This document shows, in pieces, positions 55,400 through 63,246 of a stretch of DNA of 64,000 nucleotides. The DNA comes from Dictyobacter vulcani (GTDB taxonomy: Bacteria; Chloroflexota; Ktedonobacteria; Ktedonobacterales; Ktedonobacteraceae): contig NZ_BKZW01000001.1 of NCBI RefSeq assembly GCF_008974265.1, positions 1,798,001-1,862,000 of the forward strand, in the 5' to 3' direction. Every line of letters begins with the position of its first letter. The stretch's first letter is position 1. A model generated the notes under the pieces. It saw only the letters and a program-made list of their open reading frames with translations. It was not told the origin of the DNA and ran no database searches. The position numbers were made by a program, and so were the translations under genes.

Positions 55400-56221
55400 A
55401 TGCAGACAGCACCATATCGTTATGTAAATACAGGCATTCAAGATGCCGCTTTAAACATGGCCATTGACGAGGCTATTCTTCAGCATCATCTTCAAGGCTC
55501 CATACCTCCGACCCTGCGCGTCTTCCGCTGGCAGCAGCCCGCGATTTCGCTGGGCCGCTTCCAGAGCATCGAACGTGAGATCGAAGAGGAAGACTGTGCA
55601 CGCCAGGGGGTACTCCTGGTCCGTCGCCCGACTGGTGGACGGGCGGTCTATCACCGCGATGAATTTACGTATAGCATTGTGATTGGTAAACGCGATGGTG
55701 TACCGTCAGGTGTGGTAGCCGCCTATGCTTATCTGTCACAAGGACTGATGACCGCCCTGAACTTGCTGGGTGTACAGGCTGTAATAAGTGATGAACATGT
55801 GAGTAAAAGTCCTTCAGCAGCCTGCTTCGCTTCCTCCACCCAGGCTGACCTTACCAGTGGTGGCTTTAAGTTAGTGGGCAGTGCTCAGGTCTGGAAAGAT
55901 GACGCCTTGCTGCAACAGGGATCCTTACCACTGGATGATCGCGCCGCAGAATTTTTCAGCTTCCTCCGCTTTCCCAGTCCAGAGGCACGTGCAGAGGCGT
56001 TACAACTTTATCTGCAGAAGACGACGCCACTACACACCTTTGCGCCGCAGGCAAACTGGGAGGATGTAGCTCAGGCATTCCGCCAGGGCTTTAGTACTTT
56101 CTTACATAACGAAATGGTTGAGGAAGAGCTCAGTCCATCTGAGTGGGAACTAGCCCACAGGCTGGTCGAAGAGAAATATAGCAAACTTAACTGGCGCAAA
56201 GAACGCATTACCCTGTCGTAA
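55400..56221 (+). CDS. LipM-like octanoyltransferase / lipoate-protein ligase A family
   Basis: 273 residues, biotin/lipoate ligase fold. RRPTGGRAVYHRDEFTYSIV carries the substrate loop. ACFASSTQADLTSGGFKLVGSAQVWKDDALLQQGSL carries the Cys expected for LipM-type octanoyltransferases plus the Lys of KLVGSAQ. This favours octanoyl-ACP:protein transfer over ATP-dependent lipoate ligation, but both are possible. AAAAGGA lies 8 bases before ATG 55400, deciding against GTG 55379. It follows tgt by 58 bases on the same strand. Confidence 0.85.
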   Translation: MQTAPYRYVNTGIQDAALNMAIDEAILQHHLQGSIPPTLRVFRWQQPAISLGRFQSIEREIEEEDCARQGVLLVRRPTGGRAVYHRDEFTYSIVIGKRDGVPSGVVAAYAYLSQGLMTALNLLGVQAVISDEHVSKSPSAACFASSTQADLTSGGFKLVGSAQVWKDDALLQQGSLPLDDRAAEFFSFLRFPSPEARAEALQLYLQKTTPLHTFAPQANWEDVAQAFRQGFSTFLHNEMVEEELSPSEWELAHRLVEEKYSKLNWRKERITLS

Positions 56222-56598
56222 CTTATTGGTTGCCAGGTCGTAGATATACAAAGGTCCATCTAGCGCACAGGGACCGGCGAAAGCCAATATTACAGAAACA
56301 GAAACGTTGCACATCGGCGGTATTGTATTCAATCGTGCGAGCATAGCTAGCCGCGCGTAGGCAGCGTTCACAATTGCTTATTAATAGCATGTGATGTACA
56401 ATGAGCAAACGTACACGTCGTTATGTTTTTTTACTTTTTAAGCAGGTGCAAGAAATCAACTTCATCTATCTATAAAAGCAAAAAAGATGGCAGTGGAGAG
56501 ACACTACCTCGCCAACACTGGAAGATTGGATTATGGAAGTACAGGGAGTGTGCTCTGATCCATGCATGATAGTAGTCTTTAGTAAGGAGTATCTGGGC
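56222..56598 (+). other. intergenic stretch
   Basis: About 375 bases. Two overlapping minus-strand frames of 60-75 codons have no site and no recognisable pattern. I see no structured element. It probably contains the promoter of the HbpS-like gene. Confidence 0.4.
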
Positions 56599-57342
56599 GT
56601 GAGTATATCTATCGAGATGGCACGCAAAGTTCTAGAGGTCAGCAAGCAGCGAGCCCTTGAACTACGAAGTCCAGTGAGCATCGCCATCGTCGATGCCGGG
56701 GGACATCTCGTCTTATTTGAGCGTATGATGGCGCCTTATGGTTTCGCCACTGGCAATATTAGTATTGCTAAGGCCCACACGGCAGTGATGTTTAATCAAC
56801 CAACTGACGACGTTGCGCAATGGGGAGCCGCAATTCCGGGTTTTGCCTCCAGTCTGGCGGCAATGACCAATGGACAATTTATCATGGCAGCAGGCGGCTG
56901 GCCTCTACGCGTCAATGGCGTCACTATCGGTGGCATTGGAATCAGCGGCGGGAATGCACCAGGACGAGATGATGAGATTGCACGCGCAGGTATTGGAGCC
57001 TTAGAGGCGATGGCACCAGCGGTTAAAGCAACACCTCCCGTTGCTCCACAGCCCCAGCCGGTTGCCTATAAACCAGCCGAGCCATCAGCACCCTATTCAC
57101 AGCCACTCTACTCGCAACCAGCCTACTATAATAACCAGGGTTACAGCAATCATGGAGTCAACGTCCCCGGCTCAGCCGCGCAGGATCGAGAAAAAAACTC
57201 CAATGCGAACTTTTCCCAGGAAAAGCCTGCGGATCATTTTTCGCAAACAAAAACATCAACCAACCAACAAGATCCTTATAATTCATTCCGTTCTCAATCA
57301 CCCAACCCACCTAACGTGGATCATCCAGGAGACCAAGCATGA
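56599..57342 (+). CDS. HbpS/GlcG-family (DUF336) protein with long disordered tail
   Basis: 247 residues. Residues 1-140 match the GlcG/HbpS fold (SISIEMARKVLEVSKQRALEL, VSIAIVDAGGHLVLFERM, SIAKAHTAVMFNQPT, GGWPLRVNGVTIGGIGISGG). Members bind haem or small ligands; a specific ligand is not evident. Residues 150-247 are Pro/Gln/Ser/Tyr/Asn-rich and unique. GTG 56599 has AAGGAG 9 bases upstream and starts exactly at the domain; the longer reading from 56533 adds unrelated residues. Its stop overlaps the next ATG (57339-57342). Confidence 0.8.
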   Translation: MSISIEMARKVLEVSKQRALELRSPVSIAIVDAGGHLVLFERMMAPYGFATGNISIAKAHTAVMFNQPTDDVAQWGAAIPGFASSLAAMTNGQFIMAAGGWPLRVNGVTIGGIGISGGNAPGRDDEIARAGIGALEAMAPAVKATPPVAPQPQPVAYKPAEPSAPYSQPLYSQPAYYNNQGYSNHGVNVPGSAAQDREKNSNANFSQEKPADHFSQTKTSTNQQDPYNSFRSQSPNPPNVDHPGDQA

Positions 57343-57806
57343 GTCAGAATTACAATACTGTTGCTAAAAGACCACGACGTACCCGTGTACCGCGCAATCG
57401 ACCAGTTCTCGTGACCGAGACAGAGACCCAGACAGAGGGTGTCCCTCCTACGACAGAAGATCTGGCACTGGATACGGTACCGGCGGTTGAACAACCCGTT
57501 AGTGAGCCTGTAGCAACAACCCCTAAAGGTTTAGCGCGTCTCCCGAAATTCTTCTCCAAAGTCGAGCGTAATGAGCAGAATGATCCCGCCACTGAGAAAG
57601 AGGTTGCAGATGCTCGCCTGGCTCGCGCCAAAAAGAACATGAACGGCAAGAATGCCATTGTAAAGGCAGAAGAAGCCGCTCAGGCCAAAACCAACAAAAC
57701 AAATGCTACAGGCAAAGCAGCACCACCAAAAAAACTATTCACCACCCGCACATCATTGTCACACACGCATCTATCTGTTTGGTGCCAATATACTACTTCC
57801 CTTTGA
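57339..57806 (+). CDS. unrecognised basic/disordered protein, possibly frameshifted
   Basis: 155 residues as read. Arg/Pro-rich start (RPRRTRVPRNRPV), acidic Thr/Glu-rich middle, Ala/Lys-rich helix (DARLARAKKNMNGKNAIVKAEEAAQAK). After an A7 tract at 57728-57734 the reading becomes SLSHTHLSVWCQYTTSL and stops, while the +1 frame carries a credible membrane protein. It overlaps the HbpS-like gene by four bases, so it is co-translated with it. Confidence 0.55.
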   Translation: MSQNYNTVAKRPRRTRVPRNRPVLVTETETQTEGVPPTTEDLALDTVPAVEQPVSEPVATTPKGLARLPKFFSKVERNEQNDPATEKEVADARLARAKKNMNGKNAIVKAEEAAQAKTNKTNATGKAAPPKKLFTTRTSLSHTHLSVWCQYTTSL

Positions 57807-57825
57807 GCGAACAATAGCTATTAAC

Positions 57826-58041
57826 ATGCATATTGAGCGCACATTGTTCGTAGTTCCAGGTATCAACCTGCCGGTGGCGACCTCTTTTTTGATCAATATC
57901 ATTACCTTACTCGTCTTCCTGTATGCCCTGGTAGCCTTTGATCTGCTGCCAAGCGGCAAACAATTCGCAGCTAGCAAGGTGCAGCCAGCCAAAGGCAAGA
58001 ACGCAGGTAGCACTCAGAGCGGAGCAGCCACCCCAAAGTAG
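57826..58041 (+). CDS. short membrane protein or C-terminal part of the preceding gene
   Basis: 71 residues from ATG 57826 in the +1 frame relative to the preceding gene: MHIERTLFVVPGINLPVA, one membrane helix (SFLINIITLLVFLYALVAFDLL), then a Lys/Ala/Ser-rich tail. No ribosome-binding site precedes it, and the same frame is open upstream to 57703 (IYLFGANILLPFERTIAIN). It is either an independent small gene or the continuation of the preceding one after a frameshift. Confidence 0.5.
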   Translation: MHIERTLFVVPGINLPVATSFLINIITLLVFLYALVAFDLLPSGKQFAASKVQPAKGKNAGSTQSGAATPK

Positions 58042-58052
58042 CGCCACCAGTT

Positions 58053-58127
58053 ATGCGCCAGGGTGTCAAAGGTGAACACGACGAACTCTATCAGGCTTAT
58101 CGCAGCAGCCAGCGTAAGAAACGCTAG
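58053..58127 (+). CDS. 24-codon basic ORF, possible tail of the preceding gene
   Basis: MRQGVKGEHDELYQAYRSSQRKKR in the original frame of the 57339 gene, starting 11 bases after the stop at 58041 and ending 25 bases before the terminator stem. There is no clear ribosome-binding site. The charged C-terminal look suggests it belongs to the same protein if a second indel is assumed. Confidence 0.35.
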   Translation: MRQGVKGEHDELYQAYRSSQRKKR

Positions 58128-58151
58128 TCATCACACAGCCCATAAATCAGC

Positions 58152-58199
58152 AAGCAGGAGCCTGGCAATCTTTAGTAATGCCAGGCTCCTGCTTTTTTC
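58152..58199 (+). terminator. intrinsic terminator closing the HbpS group
   Basis: AGCAGGAGCCTGGCA/TGCCAGGCTCCTGCT, 15 bp, followed directly by TTTTTT. Confidence 0.92.
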
Positions 58200-58203
58200 T
58201 AGC

Positions 58204-58335
58204 ATAGTGTTTGATTCCCATGAAATCCATGGTATGTCTATCATTGTTTTCGCGCCTTTGGCGCTCCAAGGGCACTTTAGGGCCCGAGTGCGGCTGGTAG
58301 TATGTCCCCCGATGAGAGTAGGGATCAAACACTAT
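58204..58335. repeat. dispersed palindromic element, copy E (short form)
   Basis: Bounded by inverted ends ATAGTGTTTGATTCCC (58204-58219) and GGGATCAAACACTAT (58321-58335). Inside are a short hairpin GCGCC-ttt-GGCGC (58252-58264) and a 3' module GGGCACTTTAGGGCCCGAGTG. The long central hairpin of the other copies is absent. This copy shows most clearly that the conserved 3' end has an inverted 5' partner. Confidence 0.65.
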
Positions 58336-58406
58336 CTATGTTCTGTAGATAAGCTTTACTTTGATACAAATTCCTACACAAAAAACAAAAACTGGACAGT
58401 TACCCC

Positions 58407-58436
58407 TTGACACGAGTCGATAAAGCTCCGTATAAT
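58407..58436 (+). promoter_or_regulatory. strong sigma-70-type promoter of the DAHP synthase gene
   Basis: Perfect TTGACA (58407-58412) and perfect TATAAT (58431-58436) separated by 18 bases. Predicted start about 58443, giving a leader of about 255 bases before the coding region. The leader opens with a small stem CAGGAAC/GTTCCTG (58442-58448 and 58475-58481). Confidence 0.85.
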
Positions 58437-58507
58437 CAGTACAGGAACTGAAGCAAGCAGACTTATTGTAGCCGGTTCCTGAAAAAAAAGAAGCGGAAAA
58501 CAACACG

Positions 58508-58573
58508 ATGCTCAGCCAGCATATAAAATTCGTACAATCGAGCTTTTATTATTGGTATAGCCCTCCAGCATGA
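58508..58573 (+). CDS. aromatic-rich leader peptide of a putative attenuator
   Basis: 21 codons then TGA. Codons 13-17 read Phe-Tyr-Tyr-Trp-Tyr and codon 8 is Phe, an extreme concentration of all three aromatic amino acids in a short frame. It lies between a consensus promoter and an intrinsic terminator, upstream of the first enzyme of aromatic biosynthesis. GAAGCGGA lies about 10 bases before the ATG as a modest ribosome-binding site. Expected role: ribosome stalling at uncharged aromatic tRNAs changes folding of the downstream leader. The peptide itself need not function. Confidence 0.75.
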   Translation: MLSQHIKFVQSSFYYWYSPPA

Positions 58574-58621
58574 TGGTGGGCCCTTTGGGCTGAGCAAAAA
58601 TACACCACCAGCGTGCTGGAG
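58510..58621 (+). promoter_or_regulatory. alternative pairing segments of the leader
   Basis: GCTCAGCC (58510-58517, within the leader peptide) is exactly complementary to GGCTGAGC (58588-58595). CTCCAGCA (58563-58570) is complementary to TGCTGGAG (58614-58621), and a second CCAGCA (58515-58520) competes for the same segment. These mutually exclusive pairings lie on both sides of the aromatic codons, as expected for translation-controlled switching. Exact folds were not computed. Confidence 0.55.
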
Positions 58622-58622
58622 A

Positions 58623-58649
58623 AGCAGAGGATAAATCCTCTGCTTTTTT
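58623..58649 (+). terminator. attenuator terminator before the DAHP synthase gene
   Basis: AGCAGAGGA (58623-58631), loop taaa, TCCTCTGCT (58636-58644), then six T residues to 58649. It lies 50 bases before the start codon, in the leader and not after a gene. Confidence 0.85.
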
Positions 58650-58698
58650 GTTTCTTAAAATTATCCAGATTTTTTCGATTGATGAAAGGGTTACAGAA

Positions 58699-59763
58699 AT
58701 GATCATAACTATCCGCAATGCAGCCAACAGTGAAGCCAGAGCTCAGTTGATGGCACTCTTATGTCGCATCACTGGCAGTCAGGGTCCAATCACAACAACA
58801 CATATGAATGGGCGCGAGGTGGTGGCCATCGACTCAGCACTTATCAATACAGAAGCGCACTCATTATTGAAGTCCCAGCCAGCAGTCGAACAAACCCACT
58901 CCCTCAAAACGCCCTACCAGCTAGCCAGTCGAGCCTTCCAGTCAGAGAACACCAGCATCACCATCGGATCAACCAATACCTGCACTCCCGTCACTATTGG
59001 TGGCATCAACGCGGATCCTGTAATCATGGCTGGCCCATGTGCCGTCGAGAATCGTGAACAACTCATAACAACTGCACAAGCGGTCAAGCGTGCAGGAGCA
59101 CAGGTATTGCGTGGAGGAGCATTCAAGCCGCGTACATCACCATACCAGTTCCAGGGACTGGGGATAGAAGGTCTGCACCTGCTGGCGGAAGCACGCAATC
59201 TTACCGGCCTGCCAGTTATCACCGAAGTCATGGAACCAGGTATGGTTGAAATCGTTGCCCAACACGCCGATGTACTGCAGATCGGTACCCGCAATGTCCA
59301 GAATTTTCCACTTTTACTGGCCACTGGACGTAACAGCAAAAAACTCCCCGTCCTGCTGAAGCGTGGCCTCTCCTCTACATTGGATGAATGGTTACTCGCC
59401 GCTGAATACATCATCGCAGCTGGAAACCCCAACGTTATTCTGTGCGAGCGCGGCATTCGTAGCTATGATCCTCAGACCCGCAACGTGCTCGATCTCACCT
59501 GCGTCCCTCTGTTGCAACAGCTGACTCATCTCCCCATTGTCGTAGATCCCAGCCATTCCACCGGTCGCCGCGAACTTGTGCCAATTATGTCGCGCGCCAG
59601 TATTGCCGCCCAGGCTCAGGGACTGATCATCGAAGTACATCCAGATCCTGATACCGCCCTCTGCGATGGCAAACAATCTATTACACCAGAGCAGTTAGAA
59701 AAAATCATTCACGAAACAACCATGATTGCCCATATGATCAGAGGCGAAGCCCGTGTCGCTTAA
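58699..59763 (+). CDS. aroF: 3-deoxy-7-phosphoheptulonate synthase (DAHP synthase, type I-beta)
   Basis: 354 residues. An N-terminal ferredoxin-like regulatory domain (1-90, [21 protein letters not shown]) as in Thermotoga-type enzymes, linked to feedback inhibition. Then the barrel: [71 protein letters not shown] and [14 protein letters not shown], covering the metal-binding Cys, His, Glu and Asp and the PEP/E4P sites. It commits PEP and erythrose 4-phosphate to chorismate and aromatic amino acids. AAAGGG lies 8 bases before ATG 58699. Expression is probably controlled by the upstream attenuator. Confidence 0.95.
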   Translation: MIITIRNAANSEARAQLMALLCRITGSQGPITTTHMNGREVVAIDSALINTEAHSLLKSQPAVEQTHSLKTPYQLASRAFQSENTSITIGSTNTCTPVTIGGINADPVIMAGPCAVENREQLITTAQAVKRAGAQVLRGGAFKPRTSPYQFQGLGIEGLHLLAEARNLTGLPVITEVMEPGMVEIVAQHADVLQIGTRNVQNFPLLLATGRNSKKLPVLLKRGLSSTLDEWLLAAEYIIAAGNPNVILCERGIRSYDPQTRNVLDLTCVPLLQQLTHLPIVVDPSHSTGRRELVPIMSRASIAAQAQGLIIEVHPDPDTALCDGKQSITPEQLEKIIHETTMIAHMIRGEARVA

Positions 59764-59829
59764 GCCCATGCTCTCACAAACTCTTAAGAGCAGCCACTCC
59801 ACTATCGACGCTTGATCCAGTGTTATGAT

Positions 59830-59855
59830 ATACTCTTTGTACGTAGAAAGAGTAT
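59830..59855. promoter_or_regulatory. inverted repeat upstream of the ANTAR regulator gene
   Basis: ATACTCTTT-gtacgtag-AAAGAGTAT, 9-bp arms, about 45 bases before the start codon. It could be an operator or a leader hairpin; there is no T-run for termination. Confidence 0.4.
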
Positions 59856-59900
59856 TTAATTAGATGGGTGGGAATAGACCAAAGGCTTTGAGGAGACACT

Positions 59901-60473
59901 ATGCCAACACGAATTATTATTGCCGATGACGAAGCCATTCAGCGCATGGATCTGAAAGATGTGCTGACAAAACAGGGTTACCTGGTCATTGGAGAAGCTG
60001 GCGATGGCCAGAGCGCAGTCAACCTGGCTCGTGAGCTGCGACCGGATCTGGTCATCATGGACATTCGTATGCCCGATATGGACGGCATTGCCGCCGCCGA
60101 AACACTCGCACAGGAAAAGATTGCACCAGTGTTGTTGCTCACTGCCTTCGGAGATCAACAGTTGGTCGAGCGCGCCAAAGAAGCTGGCGTGGCCAACTAT
60201 GTCGTAAAACCTCTGCGCGAGAGTGAAGTTGCACCTGCAATTGAAGTCACTCTGGCACGCTACACTGAGTATCGTGCTATCGAGGAAGAGAATCGTACGC
60301 TCTCCGAAAAACTGGAGACCCGCAAAGTCGTCGAGCGTGCCAAAGGTCTTTTGATGGAGAAACAGGGGCTTTCCGAGCAGGAAGCTTTCCGCAAAATCCA
60401 AAAGGCCAGCATGAACAATCGCAAATCGATGCGGGAAGTAGCCGAAGCTATTTTATTGACGAACGAAATGTAA
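59901..60473 (+). CDS. response regulator with ANTAR RNA-binding output
   Basis: 190 residues. The receiver domain (1-120) has IIIADDEAIQR, the phospho-acceptor Asp in LVIMDIRMPDMDG, LLLTAFGD and YVVKPL. A coiled linker (EENRTLSEKLETRKVVERAKGLL) leads to the ANTAR domain (about 130-185, GLSEQEAFRKIQKASMNNRKSMREVAEAIL). ANTAR proteins bind paired hairpins in leader RNAs and prevent termination. No cognate kinase or obvious target leader is adjacent. GAGGAG lies 6 bases before the ATG. Confidence 0.93.
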   Translation: MPTRIIIADDEAIQRMDLKDVLTKQGYLVIGEAGDGQSAVNLARELRPDLVIMDIRMPDMDGIAAAETLAQEKIAPVLLLTAFGDQQLVERAKEAGVANYVVKPLRESEVAPAIEVTLARYTEYRAIEEENRTLSEKLETRKVVERAKGLLMEKQGLSEQEAFRKIQKASMNNRKSMREVAEAILLTNEM

Positions 60474-60539
60474 CGCAAGATAACAGGATGTGGCGGTGCT
60501 GCTACATCCTTCAATTGTCTAGCAAGAAATAAAAAATCG

Positions 60540-61538
60540 ATGTCAGTGACAGCGAGCAATATAGAGCAAGATCAAAAAATCATTGTCGTTGGCATTCGTT
60601 TTCGTCCAGCAGGTCGAATCTATTATTTCGATCCGGTAGGGCAGACCTTTTCAACGGGTCAATATGTTGTGGTAGAGACAGTTCGTGGCCTGGAGGCCGG
60701 CCGGGTAGTTATCGCCTCAAAGAAATTGGCTGAAATCGATCTGAGTGATCCGTTGAAACCTATTCTACATCTGGCAACCGAAGACGAACTGCGCATGATG
60801 CTCTCGTTCAAAAGTAAGGAAAAAGATGCGCTGGTACGCTGTCATGAGCGGGTGGTCTACCATAAACTTCCAATGAAGCTTGTGGAAGCCGAGTACACGT
60901 TTGATGGCAGTCGCCTGACCTTTTACTTTACAGCAGATGAGCGCGTAGATTTTCGTGCCCTGGTCCGTGACCTGGCAGCAACCTTCAGGACACGCATCGA
61001 GCTTCGCCAGATAGGCGCACGCGATCAGGCTAAATTACAAGGTGGTGTCGGCCCCTGCGGCAAGACACTTTGTTGTAGTTCGTGGATTACTGACTTTGGC
61101 ATTGTCTCCATTAAGATGGCCAAAGAGCAGGGACTCCCTTTAAATCCCTCAAAAATCTCTGGTGTCTGTGGGCGCTTGATGTGTTGTCTCTCCTATGAAA
61201 ATGACAACTATATTCAAGCCAAGCAGCAGATGCCACAAATCGGGACCTTCCTTGATACCCCTGGTGGGCGAGGCAAGGTCGTAGCAATCAATGTACCGCA
61301 AAATTCAGTCGAAGTCATGCTGGAGAGTAGCGTCACTATCCATGTGCCTGTAGAAGAAAAAAAAGCTGCGGGTGGCTGTGGAAGCGGTGGCGCGTGTTGT
61401 AGCACAAAAGGTGGCGGCGGAAGCTGCGGCACTGGTGGCGGCTGCGGCAGTTGTGGCTCTGGTGGTAGCTGCGGCACTGGTTCCACCAAAGGTGGTTCAG
61501 GCGGTTGCGGATCATGTGGCCTCAAGAAGAAGCCGTAA
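60540..61538 (+). CDS. PSP1/RicT-family protein with a Cys-Gly-rich tail
   Basis: 332 residues. Residues 10-275 match the PSP1 domain of RicT/YaaT (VVGIRFRPAGRIYYFDP, RVDFRALVRDLAATFRTRIELRQIGARDQAKLQGGVGPCGKTLCCSSWI, KISGVCGRLMCCLSYE). In Bacillus RicT joins RicA and RicF to form Fe-S-containing complexes that act with RNase Y and in development; the Cys of GPCGKTLCC and CGRLMCC are the conserved ones. The last 50 residues are an unusual Gly/Cys/Ser tail with about a dozen Cys in CGxC spacing. The start ATG has only a weak site. It lies 66 bases after the ANTAR gene, same strand. Confidence 0.88.
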   Translation: MSVTASNIEQDQKIIVVGIRFRPAGRIYYFDPVGQTFSTGQYVVVETVRGLEAGRVVIASKKLAEIDLSDPLKPILHLATEDELRMMLSFKSKEKDALVRCHERVVYHKLPMKLVEAEYTFDGSRLTFYFTADERVDFRALVRDLAATFRTRIELRQIGARDQAKLQGGVGPCGKTLCCSSWITDFGIVSIKMAKEQGLPLNPSKISGVCGRLMCCLSYENDNYIQAKQQMPQIGTFLDTPGGRGKVVAINVPQNSVEVMLESSVTIHVPVEEKKAAGGCGSGGACCSTKGGGGSCGTGGGCGSCGSGGSCGTGSTKGGSGGCGSCGLKKKP

Positions 61539-61585
61539 TACAACGACTATCTGGTTGAAGAGATGAGAGGAAGGTGTGTGTATAC

Positions 61586-63160
61586 ATGTCGTCGTCAGAC
61601 GGGAAGGACCCGGGGGACTCCTGGCAAGAACCCCACAACTCAACTTCTAGCTGGCATCAGTTTCCTGAAGAGTTTCCGGTGGTCGAAGGTGAATTGCTTG
61701 AGCCTCAGGATGAGCTAGTAGAAGATTACTCCGATACGCCTGTTTCAGCAGAACCTCCAGCGAGTGATCCGCGCCGGGGTGCACCAGTAGCGGCTTCCTC
61801 GCCTTTTGAGTTTATCAAACATGTCAGTCAATATATTACGCTAATTCTGATCCCTCTCTTACTCGGTGGCCTGACCTGCCTGTTTGTCTTACCACAGGTG
61901 GCAACAGGACATGCCGTTCTACCCCCCGAGGGATTCTGGCCCATCCTGATTGTGATTATCGCGGTAACTATCGCCCAGGCAGTCACGGTCTATTATGCTG
62001 GAGCAGATAACGGCGTGTGGACTCTGGCTACGCTGGGAGGATTTTGTCTCCTCCTGCTGGTTGCCTGTTTTTCTGTTTATGGCATCTGGGCTGGTATTCT
62101 GGTACTGGTTGTGCTGATTGCTCTTGGAATCGTACTGGCCCGTCGCTGTGTCCATCCTGTTCCAGAGGGCTCTGTCGACATTATCTTTAGCTTCAAAAAA
62201 TATGCACGTACCCTCTATCCAGGTTTCAATATTCTCTTACCCTGGGAAGAGGTGTCGGCACAGCTCAATGTCGAAGAAGTACAATGGATGTGTCCGGCTC
62301 AGATTATCCAGCTCTCGCGTACTGAAGATGTGATGTTACATGGCGTTATGTCTTATCAATTGGTGCAAGAGGATGCGTATCTGGCTGTGACACAGGTCAA
62401 AAACTGGGAAGATAGTTTGCGCCAACAGTTCCAAACACGGTTGCAGGAAATCACGACTGTTTTCAGGCCGGATGATTTTCTACCCTGGCCCGATGGCCGA
62501 CAGCGCAGTTCAATGCAACCAGGAGACGATGATTTTGCGGCCGGCTTTGAACGCCGCGAGCAGATCAATAACTATCTTTTCCAGTTGTTGCGGGATAAAG
62601 CCGCGCTCTGGGGTGTGCAGATTAACTGGGTAAGTATCCGCGATATCGAGATCGCCCCCCACGGTTCAATCAAAATTGAGCCGGTGCAAACACCACCACC
62701 CGCCCAACCAGCCGTGGCTCCTCAGCCCCAGGCTCCTGCAGTCACCCAGGCCATTCCTGTACCCACGACTACGGCCCCTCGCACATATACCCCGGCACCA
62801 GCGAACAATCAGCCTAAACCGGCGGAAGAACCACCGCGACCACAGTATACGGAAAATAAGGCTACGCAGTCCTATGAGCTGACTGAAGAGGTCTTAATCC
62901 AGGCTTATACAAATGTGCAAGATGGACGCATCACTGATCCAGCGACTATTCGTGGTATCGCTGCCCGCTTCGATAAAGTAGCAAGCGATCCCAGGGCCAG
63001 TCAGAGTGTAAACTTTGATGCCGCCCAGGCCGCCCGTAATCTGTATGAGCAGGCACGTAAACATGAACACGCGTATCAGGGTGAACTCTATCATGATGAA
63101 ACCCAGCCGGAGTGGGCTGTACGCCGCCCCAGAGATGAGAATCTGATGGCCGGTGGCTGA
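61586..63160 (+). CDS. SPFH/Band 7-domain membrane protein
   Basis: 524 residues. An acidic Pro-rich N-terminus (1-70), then four hydrophobic segments at about 85-200 (YITLILIPLLLGGLTCLFVL, FWPILIVIIAVTIAQAVTVYY, VWTLATLGGFCLLLLVACFSVYG, AGILVLVVLIALGIVLA). A Band 7-like domain follows (PEGSVDIIFSFKKYARTLYPGFNILLPWEEVSAQLNVEEVQ...GVMSYQL...WGVQINWVSIRDIEI). A Pro/Ala/Gln-rich linker and a helical C-terminus (SYELTEEVLIQAYTNVQDGRITDPATIRGIAARF) end it. SPFH proteins scaffold membrane microdomains and proteases. Four helices before the domain is unusual. ATG 61586 is chosen over GTG 61574, which overlaps its own site. Confidence 0.8.
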   Translation: MSSSDGKDPGDSWQEPHNSTSSWHQFPEEFPVVEGELLEPQDELVEDYSDTPVSAEPPASDPRRGAPVAASSPFEFIKHVSQYITLILIPLLLGGLTCLFVLPQVATGHAVLPPEGFWPILIVIIAVTIAQAVTVYYAGADNGVWTLATLGGFCLLLLVACFSVYGIWAGILVLVVLIALGIVLARRCVHPVPEGSVDIIFSFKKYARTLYPGFNILLPWEEVSAQLNVEEVQWMCPAQIIQLSRTEDVMLHGVMSYQLVQEDAYLAVTQVKNWEDSLRQQFQTRLQEITTVFRPDDFLPWPDGRQRSSMQPGDDDFAAGFERREQINNYLFQLLRDKAALWGVQINWVSIRDIEIAPHGSIKIEPVQTPPPAQPAVAPQPQAPAVTQAIPVPTTTAPRTYTPAPANNQPKPAEEPPRPQYTENKATQSYELTEEVLIQAYTNVQDGRITDPATIRGIAARFDKVASDPRASQSVNFDAAQAARNLYEQARKHEHAYQGELYHDETQPEWAVRRPRDENLMAGG

Positions 63161-63162
63161 TC

Positions 63163-63224
63163 CCGTTTTCAATATATAAAAAGAGCAGGCCTGATTGCCT
63201 GCTCTTTTTATATATTGAAAACGG
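63163..63224. terminator. 28-bp perfect hairpin between convergent genes
   Basis: Arms 63163-63190 and 63197-63224 (CCGTTTTCAATATATAAAAA...) are perfectly complementary with a 6-base loop. The right arm includes CTTTTTATA and the left AAAAAG, so it works in both directions. It starts two bases after the SPFH stop. Confidence 0.85.
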
Positions 63225-63246
63225 AATTATCCTGTAGTTAGTCTCG

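Noticed and set aside
56150..56408. Overlapping minus-strand frames with a YIYDLATN-like stretch, considered as a decayed NHL/WD-type gene
   Set aside because: Too short, split over two frames and partly antisense to the LipM-like gene; no repeat periodicity.
58914..59456. 180-codon minus-strand frame
   Set aside because: Antisense to the DAHP synthase barrel; no ribosome-binding site.
59856..60401. 181-codon minus-strand frame
   Set aside because: Antisense to the ANTAR response regulator; no family features.
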